A DNA stretch of 64,000 nt from assembly GCF_900230185.1 (NCBI RefSeq), contig NZ_OCSR01000001.1, forward strand, positions 3,720,001 through 3,784,000, written 5' to 3'. The position numbers and the translations under genes were made by a program. The DNA comes from Burkholderia sp. OK233. GTDB taxonomy: Bacteria; Pseudomonadota; Gammaproteobacteria; Burkholderiales; Burkholderiaceae. Position 1 is the first letter of the stretch; every line of letters begins with the position of its first letter. A model generated the notes under the pieces. It saw only the letters and a list, made by a program, of their open reading frames with translations, was not told the origin of the DNA and searched no databases. This document shows, one piece after another, positions 8,388-17,487 of the stretch.

Positions 8388-8778
8388 ATTGGCGCGAAGT
8401 CTCCGTTAGAAGTCCATAGAAACGGACGTTGATGCTGCGGTCAAGCTGATAGAGGAATGGTCGACCCGGTTGCCGAGGAGACCCTTGGTCTGGTAGCTGA
8501 CGAAAAAACCGCGTGAGCCTGCAAGGGCCACGCGGTTTTTTCCATGGGCGGCGTTTTCAGGGATTCCACTCCCTGCCCAGCGTGTCTTGTCGTCAGTGCG
8601 CCTGTCTGGCCGGGCGTTGCAGCGCATAGACACAACGCATCGAATGGATGAACCGAAGGCATTTTTAAATATCAGTGTTAACCCTTATCATTCGGCGGCC
8701 GCGGCAGGTTTTCTGCCGTCGGCGTATTAATGCGCTGAGGTAGCGCCAACGTGCGTTTTTTGGAAGCCCACCGCCCGG
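8388..8778. other. Intergenic region with hairpin and possible outer-membrane protein remnant
   Basis: No intact gene. It contains a terminator-like hairpin at 8503-8541. On the minus strand there is a short open frame (about 8406-8508) whose end (VSYQTKGLLGNRVDHSS, finishing in SVSMDF and stop) looks like the last strands of an outer-membrane beta-barrel. This is a possible pseudogene remnant. The rest precedes the FUSC gene. Confidence 0.35.
8503..8541 (+). terminator. Rho-independent terminator-like hairpin after the phosphoesterase
   Basis: AAAAAACCGCGTG at 8503-8515 pairs with CACGCGGTTTTTT at 8529-8541, giving a GC stem with a T run on both strands. It lies about 115 bases after the phosphoesterase stop. 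Confidence 0.6.
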
Positions 8779-10884
8779 ATGCTGAATCGCAAGTCCAACC
8801 CTTCGTCGCTGCGCTGGCCGAGCCGCCTGTACGCGAGCCTGTACGCGCTCGTCACCGCGATCTACCGCAGACGGCCGGTATGGATGGTGTCGTTTTCGAC
8901 GAGCGAGGCCAATCTGTCGGAAGGGCTGAGAGCCGCCTGCGCGTCCACCGCCATGCTGGTGCTCGGCAATCTGCTGCATGACCCGGTATTTGCCTGGGCC
9001 GCGATCGGCGCTTTCTGGACCTGTCTCGCGGACGCGGCCGGTTCGAATCGCGCGCGCTTCGCCTCGATGGTGGGCTTTGCGCTTCTGTCCACCGTGTGCG
9101 GCGGCGTGACCGCCTTCGCGTCAGGCGAGGGGACGGTGTTCGCTGCGCTCGCTATTCTGGTATTCACGACGCTCGGCGCGTTCGGCAGGATCTGGGGCGC
9201 CGCGACGTCACAGGTGACGATTCTTGCGGCGACCGCCTGCGTGGTGATGGTCGACCGGCCGATGCACCACCTTCGCGAAGGCGTGGCGTTTCTCGGCATC
9301 TATCTGGCCGGATGCCTGTTCGCCGTTGTGCTGAGCTTGACCGTCTGGCGTATTCATCCGTTCGGCACGAGCCGCGCTTCGCTGCGTGCGGTGTATCTGC
9401 GTCTGGCTGACATCGCCTTCGACAGCGCGCGCCTGCTCGAAGAGCGCGCAGCGCCTGGCGAGTGGGCCACGCATGCCGCGAAATTTCGCGCCGATGCACG
9501 CGCTGCGCTGGAGCGCTCACGCAAGGCACTGGCGAACGTGCCTGGCTCGAGAACGGCCGGCCGGGAAGCCTACGACAATCTGCTCGCCCTGCTGACCGAG
9601 AGCGAAGCGCTCTTTGCATACCTGATTGCGGTCACCGGCGCCTGCGAAAAAAACCCCGAAGACGCACGTCGCGCCAGACGTGCGGCTCGGCTGCTGACCG
9701 GGCTGGGCGAGGTTCTGCGAAGAATCGGTGCGGCCACCAACGACGCGCAATGGAACCGTCTCGCTGACCTGCAACTCCGCTTGCGACGCCTTGCGCGGCG
9801 ACTCGAATCCGCGCTGATGGAACCTGTGACATTGAAGTTCGACTTCGAACTGGTCGATTTCGCACCGACGACTGCCCAGCCGCTCGGGTGGTCGGACAGT
9901 GCCACCAGACTGCTGACGCGGGTGTGGTCGACCCTCAAGGCAAACCTCTCCGTTCAGTCGGTCGGCTTGCGCCACGCTGCCCGCGTAGGCGTCACGACCA
10001 CGGCGGGCTTTCTGGTCATCCGGGCGCTCGGACTTCCCTTCGGCTACTGGGCAACCATGGCGACGTTGCTGATCCTGCAACCGTCCATTGCCGCGACCTG
10101 GCCACGGAGTATCGAGCGCGCTGCCGGGAGCATCGTCGGGGGCGTGCTGGCGGCCGCGATCGGCTATGCGATTCATTCACCTCTGGGCATTTCACTGGCG
10201 GTGTTTCCTCTGGTGGTGGCCACCATGGCGCTGCGTCCCGTCAGCTACAGTCTCTTCGTACTTTTCCTGACGCCGACCTTCGTGCTGGTGGCCGACTTCG
10301 CGACGCCCGGCGCCAGCGAATTCGCCTATGCACTCACGCGGCTCGGCAACAATGTGCTCGGGTGTGTATTGGCGCTGCTGGCAACGTTCTATCTGTGGCC
10401 GACGCGGGAAAAGGTCGACTATCGCGCCTATCTGAGCGAGGCGGTGCGGGCCAATCTTGCGTATCTGAGGGCGGCACTGGAGTCGCCGGACCGAAGCGAG
10501 AAGGACATGGAACGCCTGCGCCGAGCCGCGGGTTTGGGCAGCAATAACGCCGAGGAAGCAATCGGCCGCATTCGACTCGAAAAGCTCGAGGATTCGATGG
10601 TCGACACGGTGACGCTGACGGTGCTGAGCGTGTTGCGAAAGATGGCGGGAACCGCAACCCAACTGCGCTTGAGTACGAACCGGCGCAGCATGCACGATGA
10701 ACTCGGCGCGTGGATCGACACCACGAGTGGCGACATCGACGCGGCTTTGAACAGGACGTTGCGGCCGATCCGGCGCGACCTTCCCCCGCGGGACCGGTTG
10801 ACGTCGCTGGAGGCGGACGCGGTGGGCGAAATCGCGCTGATGCATCGGCTGTTGACTGAGCGGATGCGTGAGGCGAGAGGCTAG
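8779..10884 (+). CDS. FUSC-family inner membrane protein (fusaric acid resistance/YccS type)
   Basis: The 701-residue product has two blocks of hydrophobic helices (about residues 55-200 and 400-530), each followed by a cytoplasmic helical region. This is the duplicated layout of FUSC/AaeB/YccS proteins that export aromatic acids or similar compounds. The stretch PFGYWATMATLLILQPS is the typical second FUSC block. No membrane-fusion or outer-membrane partner is adjacent, so it may act alone or have another role. Its stop codon TAG straddles the end of the IS427-group insertion. The two bases TA are the target duplication and the G is either host or IS base, so the protein end is unchanged. 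Confidence 0.88.
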   Translation: MLNRKSNPSSLRWPSRLYASLYALVTAIYRRRPVWMVSFSTSEANLSEGLRAACASTAMLVLGNLLHDPVFAWAAIGAFWTCLADAAGSNRARFASMVGFALLSTVCGGVTAFASGEGTVFAALAILVFTTLGAFGRIWGAATSQVTILAATACVVMVDRPMHHLREGVAFLGIYLAGCLFAVVLSLTVWRIHPFGTSRASLRAVYLRLADIAFDSARLLEERAAPGEWATHAAKFRADARAALERSRKALANVPGSRTAGREAYDNLLALLTESEALFAYLIAVTGACEKNPEDARRARRAARLLTGLGEVLRRIGAATNDAQWNRLADLQLRLRRLARRLESALMEPVTLKFDFELVDFAPTTAQPLGWSDSATRLLTRVWSTLKANLSVQSVGLRHAARVGVTTTAGFLVIRALGLPFGYWATMATLLILQPSIAATWPRSIERAAGSIVGGVLAAAIGYAIHSPLGISLAVFPLVVATMALRPVSYSLFVLFLTPTFVLVADFATPGASEFAYALTRLGNNVLGCVLALLATFYLWPTREKVDYRAYLSEAVRANLAYLRAALESPDRSEKDMERLRRAAGLGSNNAEEAIGRIRLEKLEDSMVDTVTLTVLSVLRKMAGTATQLRLSTNRRSMHDELGAWIDTTSGDIDAALNRTLRPIRRDLPPRDRLTSLEADAVGEIALMHRLLTERMREARG

Positions 10885-10965
10885 GGCCTGTTGACAATCA
10901 TCGCCGAGGGGGCTGTTAACTTGTGAGGAAAGCTGTTTACATCCTGTCTTTTGCGGAAAAACAGG

Positions 10966-11334
10966 ATGCCAAGACTGATGCTCAGCGATGACCAATACGA
11001 GCGGATCGCCCCCTTGCTGCCGGGCAAGTCCACCGACCCGGGTCGGACCGCAGCAGACAATCGGCTGTTTGTTGAGGCCGTGCTATGGATCGCGCGCACT
11101 GGCAGCCCATGGCGCGATTTGCCGCCTGATTTTGGAACGTGGAATAGCGTGTACCAACGCTTTGCCAGATGGTCGCGGGCGCAAATATGGCATACGGTAC
11201 TCGCCGAGCTTGCGGGCGACGCGGATCTTGAGGAAGTCTTCATTGACAGTACGATTGTGCGTGCCCACCAGCATGCCGCCGGCGCGGCGAAAAAAAAGGC
11301 GAACAGGCAATCGGGCGCTCGCGTGGCGGATTGA
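10966..11334 (+). CDS. IS427-group transposase, N-terminal frame (OrfA)
   Basis: Starting at ATG 10966 (MPRLMLSDDQYERIAPLLPG) the frame encodes the DUF4096-type N-terminal domain and the first catalytic aspartate region (EEVFIDSTIVRAHQHAAG), then runs into a stop at 11332. A run of eight A residues (11290-11297) near the end is a classical slippery site. A -1 shift there joins it to the downstream frame as KKGEQAIGRSRGGLSTKIHA, restoring a continuous DDE transposase of about 250 residues. No internal damage is seen. Confidence 0.9.
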   Translation: MPRLMLSDDQYERIAPLLPGKSTDPGRTAADNRLFVEAVLWIARTGSPWRDLPPDFGTWNSVYQRFARWSRAQIWHTVLAELAGDADLEEVFIDSTIVRAHQHAAGAAKKKANRQSGARVAD

Positions 11335-11717
11335 GCACCAAGATTCACGCTCTGGTCGACGGCTTGGGGATGCTCGCTCGCTTTCATCTGACGGGCGGAC
11401 AGGCTGGAGACAGTCCGGAGGCCCTGCCTTTGCTGGGCGAGTTGAAACCCGTCAGTCTGGCTGCCGACAAAGCCTACGATTCGAACGCGATCCTGCAGCA
11501 TCTGGAATCGGCGGACATTCAAGCTGTCATCCCCAGTCGCGCCAATCGTGTTGAGCAACGTCCTTTGGATGAACATCTGTATGCCTCTCGAAATCTGGTC
11601 GAACGGTTCTTCTGTCGCATCAAACAATTCCGTCGCGTGGCTACCCGCTACGACAAGCTCTCCGAACGATTCTCATCATTCGTTGCGCTCTCCGCTGCTT
11701 TCATCTGGACCTGCTGA
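11331..11717 (+). CDS. IS427-group transposase, C-terminal frame (OrfB)
   Basis: This frame encodes the remainder of the DDE catalytic domain: the second aspartate in LAADKAYDSNAI and the glutamate in NLVERFFCRIKQFRRVATRYDK. It is reached by -1 frameshifting from the preceding frame. The sequence upstream of its first ATG (from about 11292) already encodes conserved transposase residues, so the ATG at 11331 is not the functional start. Together the frames appear able to make active transposase. Confidence 0.9.
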   Translation: MSTKIHALVDGLGMLARFHLTGGQAGDSPEALPLLGELKPVSLAADKAYDSNAILQHLESADIQAVIPSRANRVEQRPLDEHLYASRNLVERFFCRIKQFRRVATRYDKLSERFSSFVALSAAFIWTC

Positions 11718-11730
11718 TTGTCAACAGGCC

Positions 11731-12045
11731 CTAGGTGGAGGGTAGCTCGTCTGCGGCAGCCGGCTCGGGCTCGGGCAACGGCAACACCGATTCGAGCGTA
11801 CGCAGTCCCGCTCCTAGCGCCCGCTTTTCGGCAGGCGGCAAACGCTTCACCCAATACTCGGCGCGCGAAGCGCTTGATCGGTCGGCCAACTCAAACGACA
11901 CCAGCACCTGCACCGGCTTGCGTGAACGCGTATAGCGCGCGCCTTCACCGCTCACATGTTTGTCGAAGCGAGCCTGCACATCGGTGGCAATGCCGGTATA
12001 GACGCTGCCGTCCGAGCATTCGAGCAGATACAGAAACCACGCCAT
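11731..12045 (-). CDS. GIY-YIG nuclease superfamily protein
   Basis: The 104-residue protein begins with WFLYLLECSDGSVYTGIATD, the GIY-YIG core (here LYLLEC and VYTGI), followed by the conserved basic helix QARFDKHVSGEGARYTRSRKP. This is the UPF0213/YhbQ class of small single-domain proteins whose cellular substrate is unsettled. It follows the acyltransferase gene with a 9-base gap, so the two are probably co-transcribed. Its TAG stop uses the CTA at 11731-11733, where C is the last base of the IS and TA is the target duplication. The insertion therefore rebuilt this stop codon. Confidence 0.88.
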   Translation of the reverse strand: MAWFLYLLECSDGSVYTGIATDVQARFDKHVSGEGARYTRSRKPVQVLVSFELADRSSASRAEYWVKRLPPAEKRALGAGLRTLESVLPLPEPEPAAADELPST

Positions 12046-12054
12046 GGGTACGCT

Positions 12055-13224
12055 TTAGCCTTTGAACGGATTGTGTTCGCGCAGCTCGTCCACATACGCG
12101 TGGATGCTGTTCTTTTCGTTGTCGAGGAAGTGGGCGACCGCATCGGCGAAGGCCGGATGGGCGAGCCAATGCGCCGAGCGCGTCACGGTCGGCAAAAAAC
12201 CGCGCGCCATCTTGTGCTCGCCCTGGGCGCCGCCTTCGAACGCACCGAGCTTTTCTTCGATGCAGAATTCGAGCGGCTGGTAGTAGGCGGTTTCGAAGTG
12301 CAGGCAGGGCACGTGTTCCAACGCGCCCCAGTAACGGCCATAGAGCGTGCCGCCGGTTTTCTCGTCGCGCTGATAGACCACGAGCGAGCTGGCAATCGGC
12401 TTGCCTTCGTATTCGGCGATCACCAGCAGCAGATTTTCCGGCATTGACGCGCCGATCATCCGGAAGAAATCGAGGTTCAGATACGGGCTCGAAAAGTGCT
12501 CGCGGTAGGTTTGCCGATAACACTTGCTGAAGAATCGCCAGTCGGCGTCCTGGATATCTTCGCCGCGAATCCGGCGCATCGTCACGCCGGCCTCCTGAAC
12601 CTTGCGACGCTCCGCGCGGATGTTCTTGCGCTTCTTCTGTTCGAGCGTGGAGAGGAAATCGTCGAAGTCGCGATAGCCGTCGTTCAACCAGTGGAACTGC
12701 ACGCCTTCGCGTTGCATCATGCCCATGTCGGTCAGCGCACTCGCTTCCGTTTCGGTCGGAAACAGTACATGCAGCGACGACACGTCGGCCTGCTCGGCGA
12801 ACGCCATCAGCGTCGCGGCCAGATGCCTGAGCGCATGCGTATCCGCCGATAGCAGGCGGCTGCCCTGCACCGGCGTGAACGGCACCGCGCACAGCAGCTT
12901 CGGGTAATACGGCAGACCGTTGCGTTTGTACGCATCGGCCCACGCCCAATCGAAGACGTATTCGCCGTACGAGTGCCCCTTCAGATACACGGGCGCTGCC
13001 GCCGCGAGCCTGTTCGTGCGCGGGTCGGTGAGCGTGACGAATTGCGGCGCCCAGCCGGTATCGGCGACCGCGCAACGGGTCGCGTGCAGTGCGCTCAAGA
13101 ACTCGTGCCGCAGAAACGGCGTGGGTTGCGCTTGCTGGGCGAGGAGGGCATTCCATTCCGCGGCGTCTACCTCGGAGGGCGACGCCAGAATGCCCGTGCG
13201 ATAATCAAAGCGTTCCTGGTTCAA
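12055..13224 (-). CDS. FemAB-like GNAT family N-acyltransferase
   Basis: The 389 residues match the proteobacterial FemAB_like / peptidogalycan biosynthesis group. Landmarks are TPFLRHEFLSALHATRCA, PVYLKGHSYGEYVFDWAWADAY, the basic stretch KKRKNIRAERRKV and GGTLYGRYWGALEHVPCLHFETAYYQPLEFCI. The family has a double GNAT fold and is thought to acylate a cell-envelope or small-molecule amine; the substrate is unknown. Length is normal for the family. The gene is divergent from nadE and lies upstream of the GIY-YIG gene in one unit. Confidence 0.88.
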   Translation of the reverse strand: MNQERFDYRTGILASPSEVDAAEWNALLAQQAQPTPFLRHEFLSALHATRCAVADTGWAPQFVTLTDPRTNRLAAAAPVYLKGHSYGEYVFDWAWADAYKRNGLPYYPKLLCAVPFTPVQGSRLLSADTHALRHLAATLMAFAEQADVSSLHVLFPTETEASALTDMGMMQREGVQFHWLNDGYRDFDDFLSTLEQKKRKNIRAERRKVQEAGVTMRRIRGEDIQDADWRFFSKCYRQTYREHFSSPYLNLDFFRMIGASMPENLLLVIAEYEGKPIASSLVVYQRDEKTGGTLYGRYWGALEHVPCLHFETAYYQPLEFCIEEKLGAFEGGAQGEHKMARGFLPTVTRSAHWLAHPAFADAVAHFLDNEKNSIHAYVDELREHNPFKG

Positions 13225-13356
13225 TCTGTGTGACTGTTCCCAATGAGCGACCCATGCGTGGTGCGATGCGTCGTTCGTTTATCCGATTTGTCCGTTGCCG
13301 TCGAGCTAACCAGCCGCGGTACTCGCAAGCCGCCTGGCTTGCCTGTCGATCCTGCC

Positions 13357-15057
13357 ATGAAGACCCGAATCGCTCTTGCTCAAATCAATGTCACCGTCGG
13401 CGACTTCGCCGGCAATGTCGCGAAGATTGTCGCTGCCGCGCGCGCCGCGCACAACGATGGTGCGAAGCTGCTGATTGCGCCTGAACTCGCGCTATCCGGC
13501 TATCCGCCCGAAGATCTGCTGCTGCGTCCCGCGTTCTACACCGCGAGCGCGGCGGCGCTCGCCGATCTGGCCACGCAACTGAAGCCTTTCGCCGGCTTGC
13601 ATGTGATCGTCGGCCATCCGCTGCGCGACGTGGCACACAGCGTGGCGCACGGCCATGGTAATGCAAACGCGCCGATCGAGCGCGGCGTCCCGCCGGTCGA
13701 TACCTTCAACGCGGCCTCGCTGATCGTGGGCGGAGACGTGGTTGGCACCTATCGCAAGCAGGATTTGCCCAATACCGAGGTGTTCGACGAGAAGCGTTAC
13801 TTCGCTTCCGACCCGAAGCCGTTCGTGTTCGAACTGGACGGCGTCAAGTACGGCGTGGTGATTTGCGAGGACGCGTGGCATGCGTCGGCCGCGCAAATGG
13901 CGAAGGCGGCGGGCGCGCAAGTGCTGCTGATTCCGAACGGCTCGCCGTATCACCTGAACAAGGAAGCGGTGCGCTTCGACATTCTGCGCGCGCGGATTCG
14001 CGAGACCGGCTTGCCTATGGTCTACGTGAACATGGTCGGCGCACAGGACGAACTGGTGTTCGACGGCGGCTCATTCGTACTCGATGAAAAGGGCGAGCTG
14101 GTCGCGAAGATGGCGCAGTTCGAGGAAGGCAACGCGATTGTCGAGTTCGACGGCGGCAAGCCGGTGCCCACGGCGATCGCACCGGAGCTCTCGCTCGAAG
14201 CGCAGGTGTATGCCGCACTCGTGATGGGCGTGCGCGACTACATCAACAAGAACGGCTTCCCCGGCGCGCTGATCGGCCTGTCGGGCGGGGTGGATTCGGC
14301 GCTGGTGCTGGCCGTCGCGTGCGACGCGCTGGGCGCGGACCGCGTGCGGGCGGTGATGATGCCGTCGCGCTACACCGCCGACATTTCAACCACCGACGCC
14401 GCCGAGATGGCGCGCCGCGTCGGCGTGCGTTACGACGAAATCGCGATCGCGCCGATGTTCGACGCGTTCCGTGGCTCGCTCGCCGAAGAGTTCGCCGGCC
14501 GCGCCGAAGACGCCACCGAAGAAAACATTCAGGCTCGCATCCGCGGCACCTTGCTGATGGCGCTGTCGAACAAGTTCGGCTCGATCGTGCTGACCACCGG
14601 CAACAAGAGCGAGATGGCGGTGGGCTACTGCACGTTGTACGGCGACATGGCCGGCGGCTTCGCGGTGATCAAGGACATCGCCAAGACGCTGGTCTACAAG
14701 CTGTGCCATTACCGCAATCAGGCCACCACGTTCGGCAAGCAGAACGTGATCCCCGAGCGGATTCTGACACGCGCGCCGTCGGCCGAACTGCGCGACAACC
14801 AGACCGATCAGGACAGCTTGCCGCCGTACGAAGTACTCGACGCGATCATGCGCATGTACATGGAAGAGGATCGCTCGCTTGCCGAAATCATCGCGGCGGG
14901 CTACGCGGTCGACGACGTAAAGCGCGTCACGCGCCTCATCAAGATCAACGAATACAAACGGCGTCAGGCGCCAATCGGCATTCGCGTCACGCATCGCGCG
15001 TTCGGCCGCGACTGGCGTTATCCGATTACGTCGCGCTACACCGAGCCGGTGGAGTGA
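13357..15057 (+). CDS. nadE: Glutamine-dependent NAD+ synthetase
   Basis: The product (566 residues from ATG 13357) makes NAD from deamido-NAD, ATP and glutamine. The N-terminal nitrilase-type glutaminase domain has the Glu-Lys-Cys triad in LLIAPELALSGYP (Glu43), RKQDLPNTEVFDEKRYF and VVICEDAWH. The C-terminal synthetase has the PP-loop GLSGGVDSALVL and the conserved TTGNKSEMAVGYCTLYGDMAGG. The longer frame starting at 13243 has no conserved residues before MKTRIALAQI and is rejected. glnB follows 138 bases downstream on the same strand, an arrangement common in Burkholderiaceae that places NAD synthesis next to nitrogen sensing. Confidence 0.97.
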   Translation: MKTRIALAQINVTVGDFAGNVAKIVAAARAAHNDGAKLLIAPELALSGYPPEDLLLRPAFYTASAAALADLATQLKPFAGLHVIVGHPLRDVAHSVAHGHGNANAPIERGVPPVDTFNAASLIVGGDVVGTYRKQDLPNTEVFDEKRYFASDPKPFVFELDGVKYGVVICEDAWHASAAQMAKAAGAQVLLIPNGSPYHLNKEAVRFDILRARIRETGLPMVYVNMVGAQDELVFDGGSFVLDEKGELVAKMAQFEEGNAIVEFDGGKPVPTAIAPELSLEAQVYAALVMGVRDYINKNGFPGALIGLSGGVDSALVLAVACDALGADRVRAVMMPSRYTADISTTDAAEMARRVGVRYDEIAIAPMFDAFRGSLAEEFAGRAEDATEENIQARIRGTLLMALSNKFGSIVLTTGNKSEMAVGYCTLYGDMAGGFAVIKDIAKTLVYKLCHYRNQATTFGKQNVIPERILTRAPSAELRDNQTDQDSLPPYEVLDAIMRMYMEEDRSLAEIIAAGYAVDDVKRVTRLIKINEYKRRQAPIGIRVTHRAFGRDWRYPITSRYTEPVE

Positions 15058-15195
15058 GCTTCAGGCAAACGGCTGCGGACTTACCCCATAGTAGACCAGA
15101 AGCGCGCGCCGGATTGCCGCAACGCATCCGGCGCGGCGTAGAATAAAAATCATCCATTTCCCTTTCAACCTTCCAATCACGAGATGAGGTCCGCC

Positions 15196-15534
15196 ATGAA
15201 GCGCATCACTGCAGTCATCAAACCGTTCAAACTCGACGAAGTGCGCGAGGCGCTTGCTGAAGTCGGCCTCACGGGGTTGACCGTGACGGAAGTCAAAGGC
15301 TTCGGTCGGCAAAAAGGCCACACTGAGCTCTATCGTGGTGCAGAGTACGTGGTCGACTTTCTGCCGAAAGTGAAGATCGAAGTGGTAGTCGCGGACAACC
15401 AGTGCGATCAGGTGATCGACGCGATCATCGGCGCGGCGCGCACCGGCAAGATCGGCGACGGCAAGATTTTCGTCGCGGATGTGGAGCGTGTGATCCGGAT
15501 TCGCACGGGTGAGGAAAACGAAGCGGCGGTTTGA
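15196..15534 (+). CDS. glnB: Nitrogen regulatory protein P-II
   Basis: The 112-residue PII trimer subunit is read from ATG 15196 (MKRITAVIKPFKLDEVREAL). The uridylylation tyrosine is Tyr51 in the T-loop (HTELYRGAEYVVDFLPK), and the C-terminal signature is TGKIGDGKIFV. PII senses 2-oxoglutarate and ATP/ADP and relays nitrogen status to GlnE/NtrB. GlnB and GlnK cannot be separated safely by sequence alone. The absence of amtB next door and its position after nadE favour GlnB. Confidence 0.95.
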   Translation: MKRITAVIKPFKLDEVREALAEVGLTGLTVTEVKGFGRQKGHTELYRGAEYVVDFLPKVKIEVVVADNQCDQVIDAIIGAARTGKIGDGKIFVADVERVIRIRTGEENEAAV

Positions 15535-15644
15535 GCGGTTCGACTCGTACTGTTGAAACGCAGAGTTAAAGCGCCGGTATTGGCATCCGCGGCACGCACG
15601 CACCGATCAGGTGCGCCGGGGCAGTGGCAAAACCGTGCGCGCAA

Positions 15645-15682
15645 ATAAAAAACGGTGCGATACCCTTTCGGACATCGCACCG
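15645..15682 (-). terminator. Terminator of the porin gene
   Basis: On the minus strand CGGTGCGAT and ATCGCACCG form a 9-bp stem followed by TTTTTTAT. It lies about 90 bases past the porin stop. A second GC hairpin (GCCCCGA arms, about 15740-15765) lies nearer the stop. Confidence 0.7.
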
Positions 15683-15773
15683 ATACGCGCCTCTCGCAGC
15701 AGCGTGAAAAAGATTCTCTTGGAGAACTTGTTACTACGCCCCGAAGGACGTCCCCTCGGGGCACACTGTTCGA

Positions 15774-16895
15774 TTAGAACGAGTGTTGAATACCTGCATA
15801 CACGCCAGTCTGGCTATGACCCGGCAGCGGGTTCTCGTCGTACGTGCCTCCGGTAGCCGAGTTGCCCGTACCACCAACACCTGCGGTGTTCGCGTCGAGG
15901 CCGAAGTTAGCCGTCTTGCTGTTACGCACCGTTGCAACCTGGATGTCCAGCAGCGTGCGCTTGGACAGGTTGTACGAACCGCCGATCGTATAGATCGTTG
16001 CGTTACCCGCGCCCTTGTTCGCGTTCACGTGATAAACCGCTGCGATCAGCGCGGCAGCCGGCGTGGCTTGCCACGTCACGCCACCCCATTCGTGATCGAG
16101 CGAGGTCGGTGATGCGCCTGCTGCGGTGGCCGCGGCCGACGTGCGGATCGCCTGGTACGCGGCCTGGATCTTGAACTGACCGAGGAACACGTTGACTGCG
16201 CCCGTGTATTCACGCGAGAAGTTGAACGGGTCGGTGAATTGACCATTTGCGCTATTGCGGATTTCGTCGTACAAGCCGCGCACCTGGAACAGCGACGAGG
16301 TGTACGTGAGTTGCAGACCGGCATCGCGGCCTTGCGGTGTCGTGCCGTTACCGTTCCAGTTCGTCGCGTTCGACAGTGCGTACTGACCATACACGTCAAA
16401 GCCGTAGAACTTCGGCGACTGATACGCAATGTTGTTGCTCGATTGCGGCCAGTTGCGGCCACGCACCAGCGATGCCGACGACCAGTTCGACTGACCGAGC
16501 GGGTCGAAGTCCCACACGCCGTTCGAGATGAAGAGCATGCGGCCCAACGTCAGCGTACCGTACGCGTCGTTCGACATACCGACCGTTGCCCAGCGATTGA
16601 AGAGACCGCCGCCGCCAGGGCCCTGGCCGTTCATGGTGTTGAACGAACCTTCCAACTGGAACAGAACCTTGTTGCCGCCGCCGATGTCTTCGACGCCCTT
16701 CATGCCCCACAAGCTCGTACCCCAGTCACCGCTTTCCGCACGGAAGCGCGACGTGGAACCGGTATAGCTGTTGTTCGGGAGGCCGCTGATGTACTCCAGG
16801 CCAGCGTCAAGGCGGCCGTACAGCGTTACGCTGCTTTGGGCGTGCGCAACTACACCGGCTGTCATCAACGCAGCGGCGAGCAAAGCTTTCTTCAT
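15774..16895 (-). CDS. General outer membrane porin (Burkholderia OmpC-like, 16-strand)
   Basis: The 373-residue precursor has a signal peptide (MKKALLAAALMTAGVVAHAQ) and the mature start SSVTLYGRLDAGLEY typical of betaproteobacterial trimeric porins. Further landmarks are the loop 3 region and a final strand ending in GIQHSF with terminal Phe for BAM recognition. It forms a passive channel for small hydrophilic solutes. The start is set at MKKALL, since the extra MEEK in the longer frame precedes the signal. Monocistronic, with a terminator downstream. Confidence 0.93.
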   Translation of the reverse strand: MKKALLAAALMTAGVVAHAQSSVTLYGRLDAGLEYISGLPNNSYTGSTSRFRAESGDWGTSLWGMKGVEDIGGGNKVLFQLEGSFNTMNGQGPGGGGLFNRWATVGMSNDAYGTLTLGRMLFISNGVWDFDPLGQSNWSSASLVRGRNWPQSSNNIAYQSPKFYGFDVYGQYALSNATNWNGNGTTPQGRDAGLQLTYTSSLFQVRGLYDEIRNSANGQFTDPFNFSREYTGAVNVFLGQFKIQAAYQAIRTSAAATAAGASPTSLDHEWGGVTWQATPAAALIAAVYHVNANKGAGNATIYTIGGSYNLSKRTLLDIQVATVRNSKTANFGLDANTAGVGGTGNSATGGTYDENPLPGHSQTGVYAGIQHSF

Positions 16896-17487
16896 CTTCT
16901 CCTCCATACCCTGTCAAAAAGTGAAACCTAGTACTGCGAATGGTGTTCGGACGCAAGCGCGCCGAACAGAAATCGGTACCAGGGAGATTAGCGGGTGGAT
17001 TGGGTCTCCTGCCGTGACGGATAGCCTCAGCGGGCTATTCTTCGCGCCATGCCGATCCCTCGCCGACCGGTTCTCCTCTGTTGCTTTGAAGTGAAACTAC
17101 TTTTAATGAACTTTGTTTTGCTACTTTGGTTACTAATTTATCAAAAATACCCTGGAGTGGGAGAAGAAATTAGTACCGGCTTGGGCCGGTGTCTCCAAAT
17201 TGCAATACGAATGTGTGCGAGGAATCGTTGCGATGTCCCCAAAAAGGCGGGAAACCCTTATGCCGCAAGGGAATCACGGATTGGGACGGGCAGCGTTAAG
17301 GATTGCCACTATTGACGCTTCAAATGCGGCAGAGTAGGGCGGAAGGCGGGTGGTTCGGGGCAGGTTCGTGCCCATTTTCGAGGCCAGAACGGCCCGAATG
17401 CAGAGGTGAGCGAAGTAAAAAAGGTGCTCGTAAGAACCTTGTAATGTTGCTTTGACTACAGCCCAAATACCAGGCTTTACGACACTC
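16896..17487. other. Intergenic region between porin and ABC operon
   Basis: About 590 bases without a recognisable gene. The first part is the porin promoter region on the minus strand. The central part (17090-17160) is unusually A+T rich for this genome. Short frames here have no conserved character. Confidence 0.4.

Larger units (their letters stand above)
10884..11731 (+). mobile_element. IS5-family, IS427-group insertion sequence, complete
   Basis: The element is 848 bp. The inverted ends are GGGCCTGTTGACAATC at the left and its complement GATTGTCAACAGGCCC at the right. It is flanked by the 2-bp duplication TA (10882-10883 and 11732-11733), as expected for the IS427 group. It contains two overlapping open frames joined by a probable -1 frameshift. 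It sits exactly at the CTAG shared by two convergent stop codons, leaving both host genes intact. Confidence 0.92.

Noticed and set aside
11945..13156. Minus-strand open frame of 403 codons
   Set aside because: Another frame of the FemAB-like gene; Arg/Ala-rich composition typical of a shadow frame.
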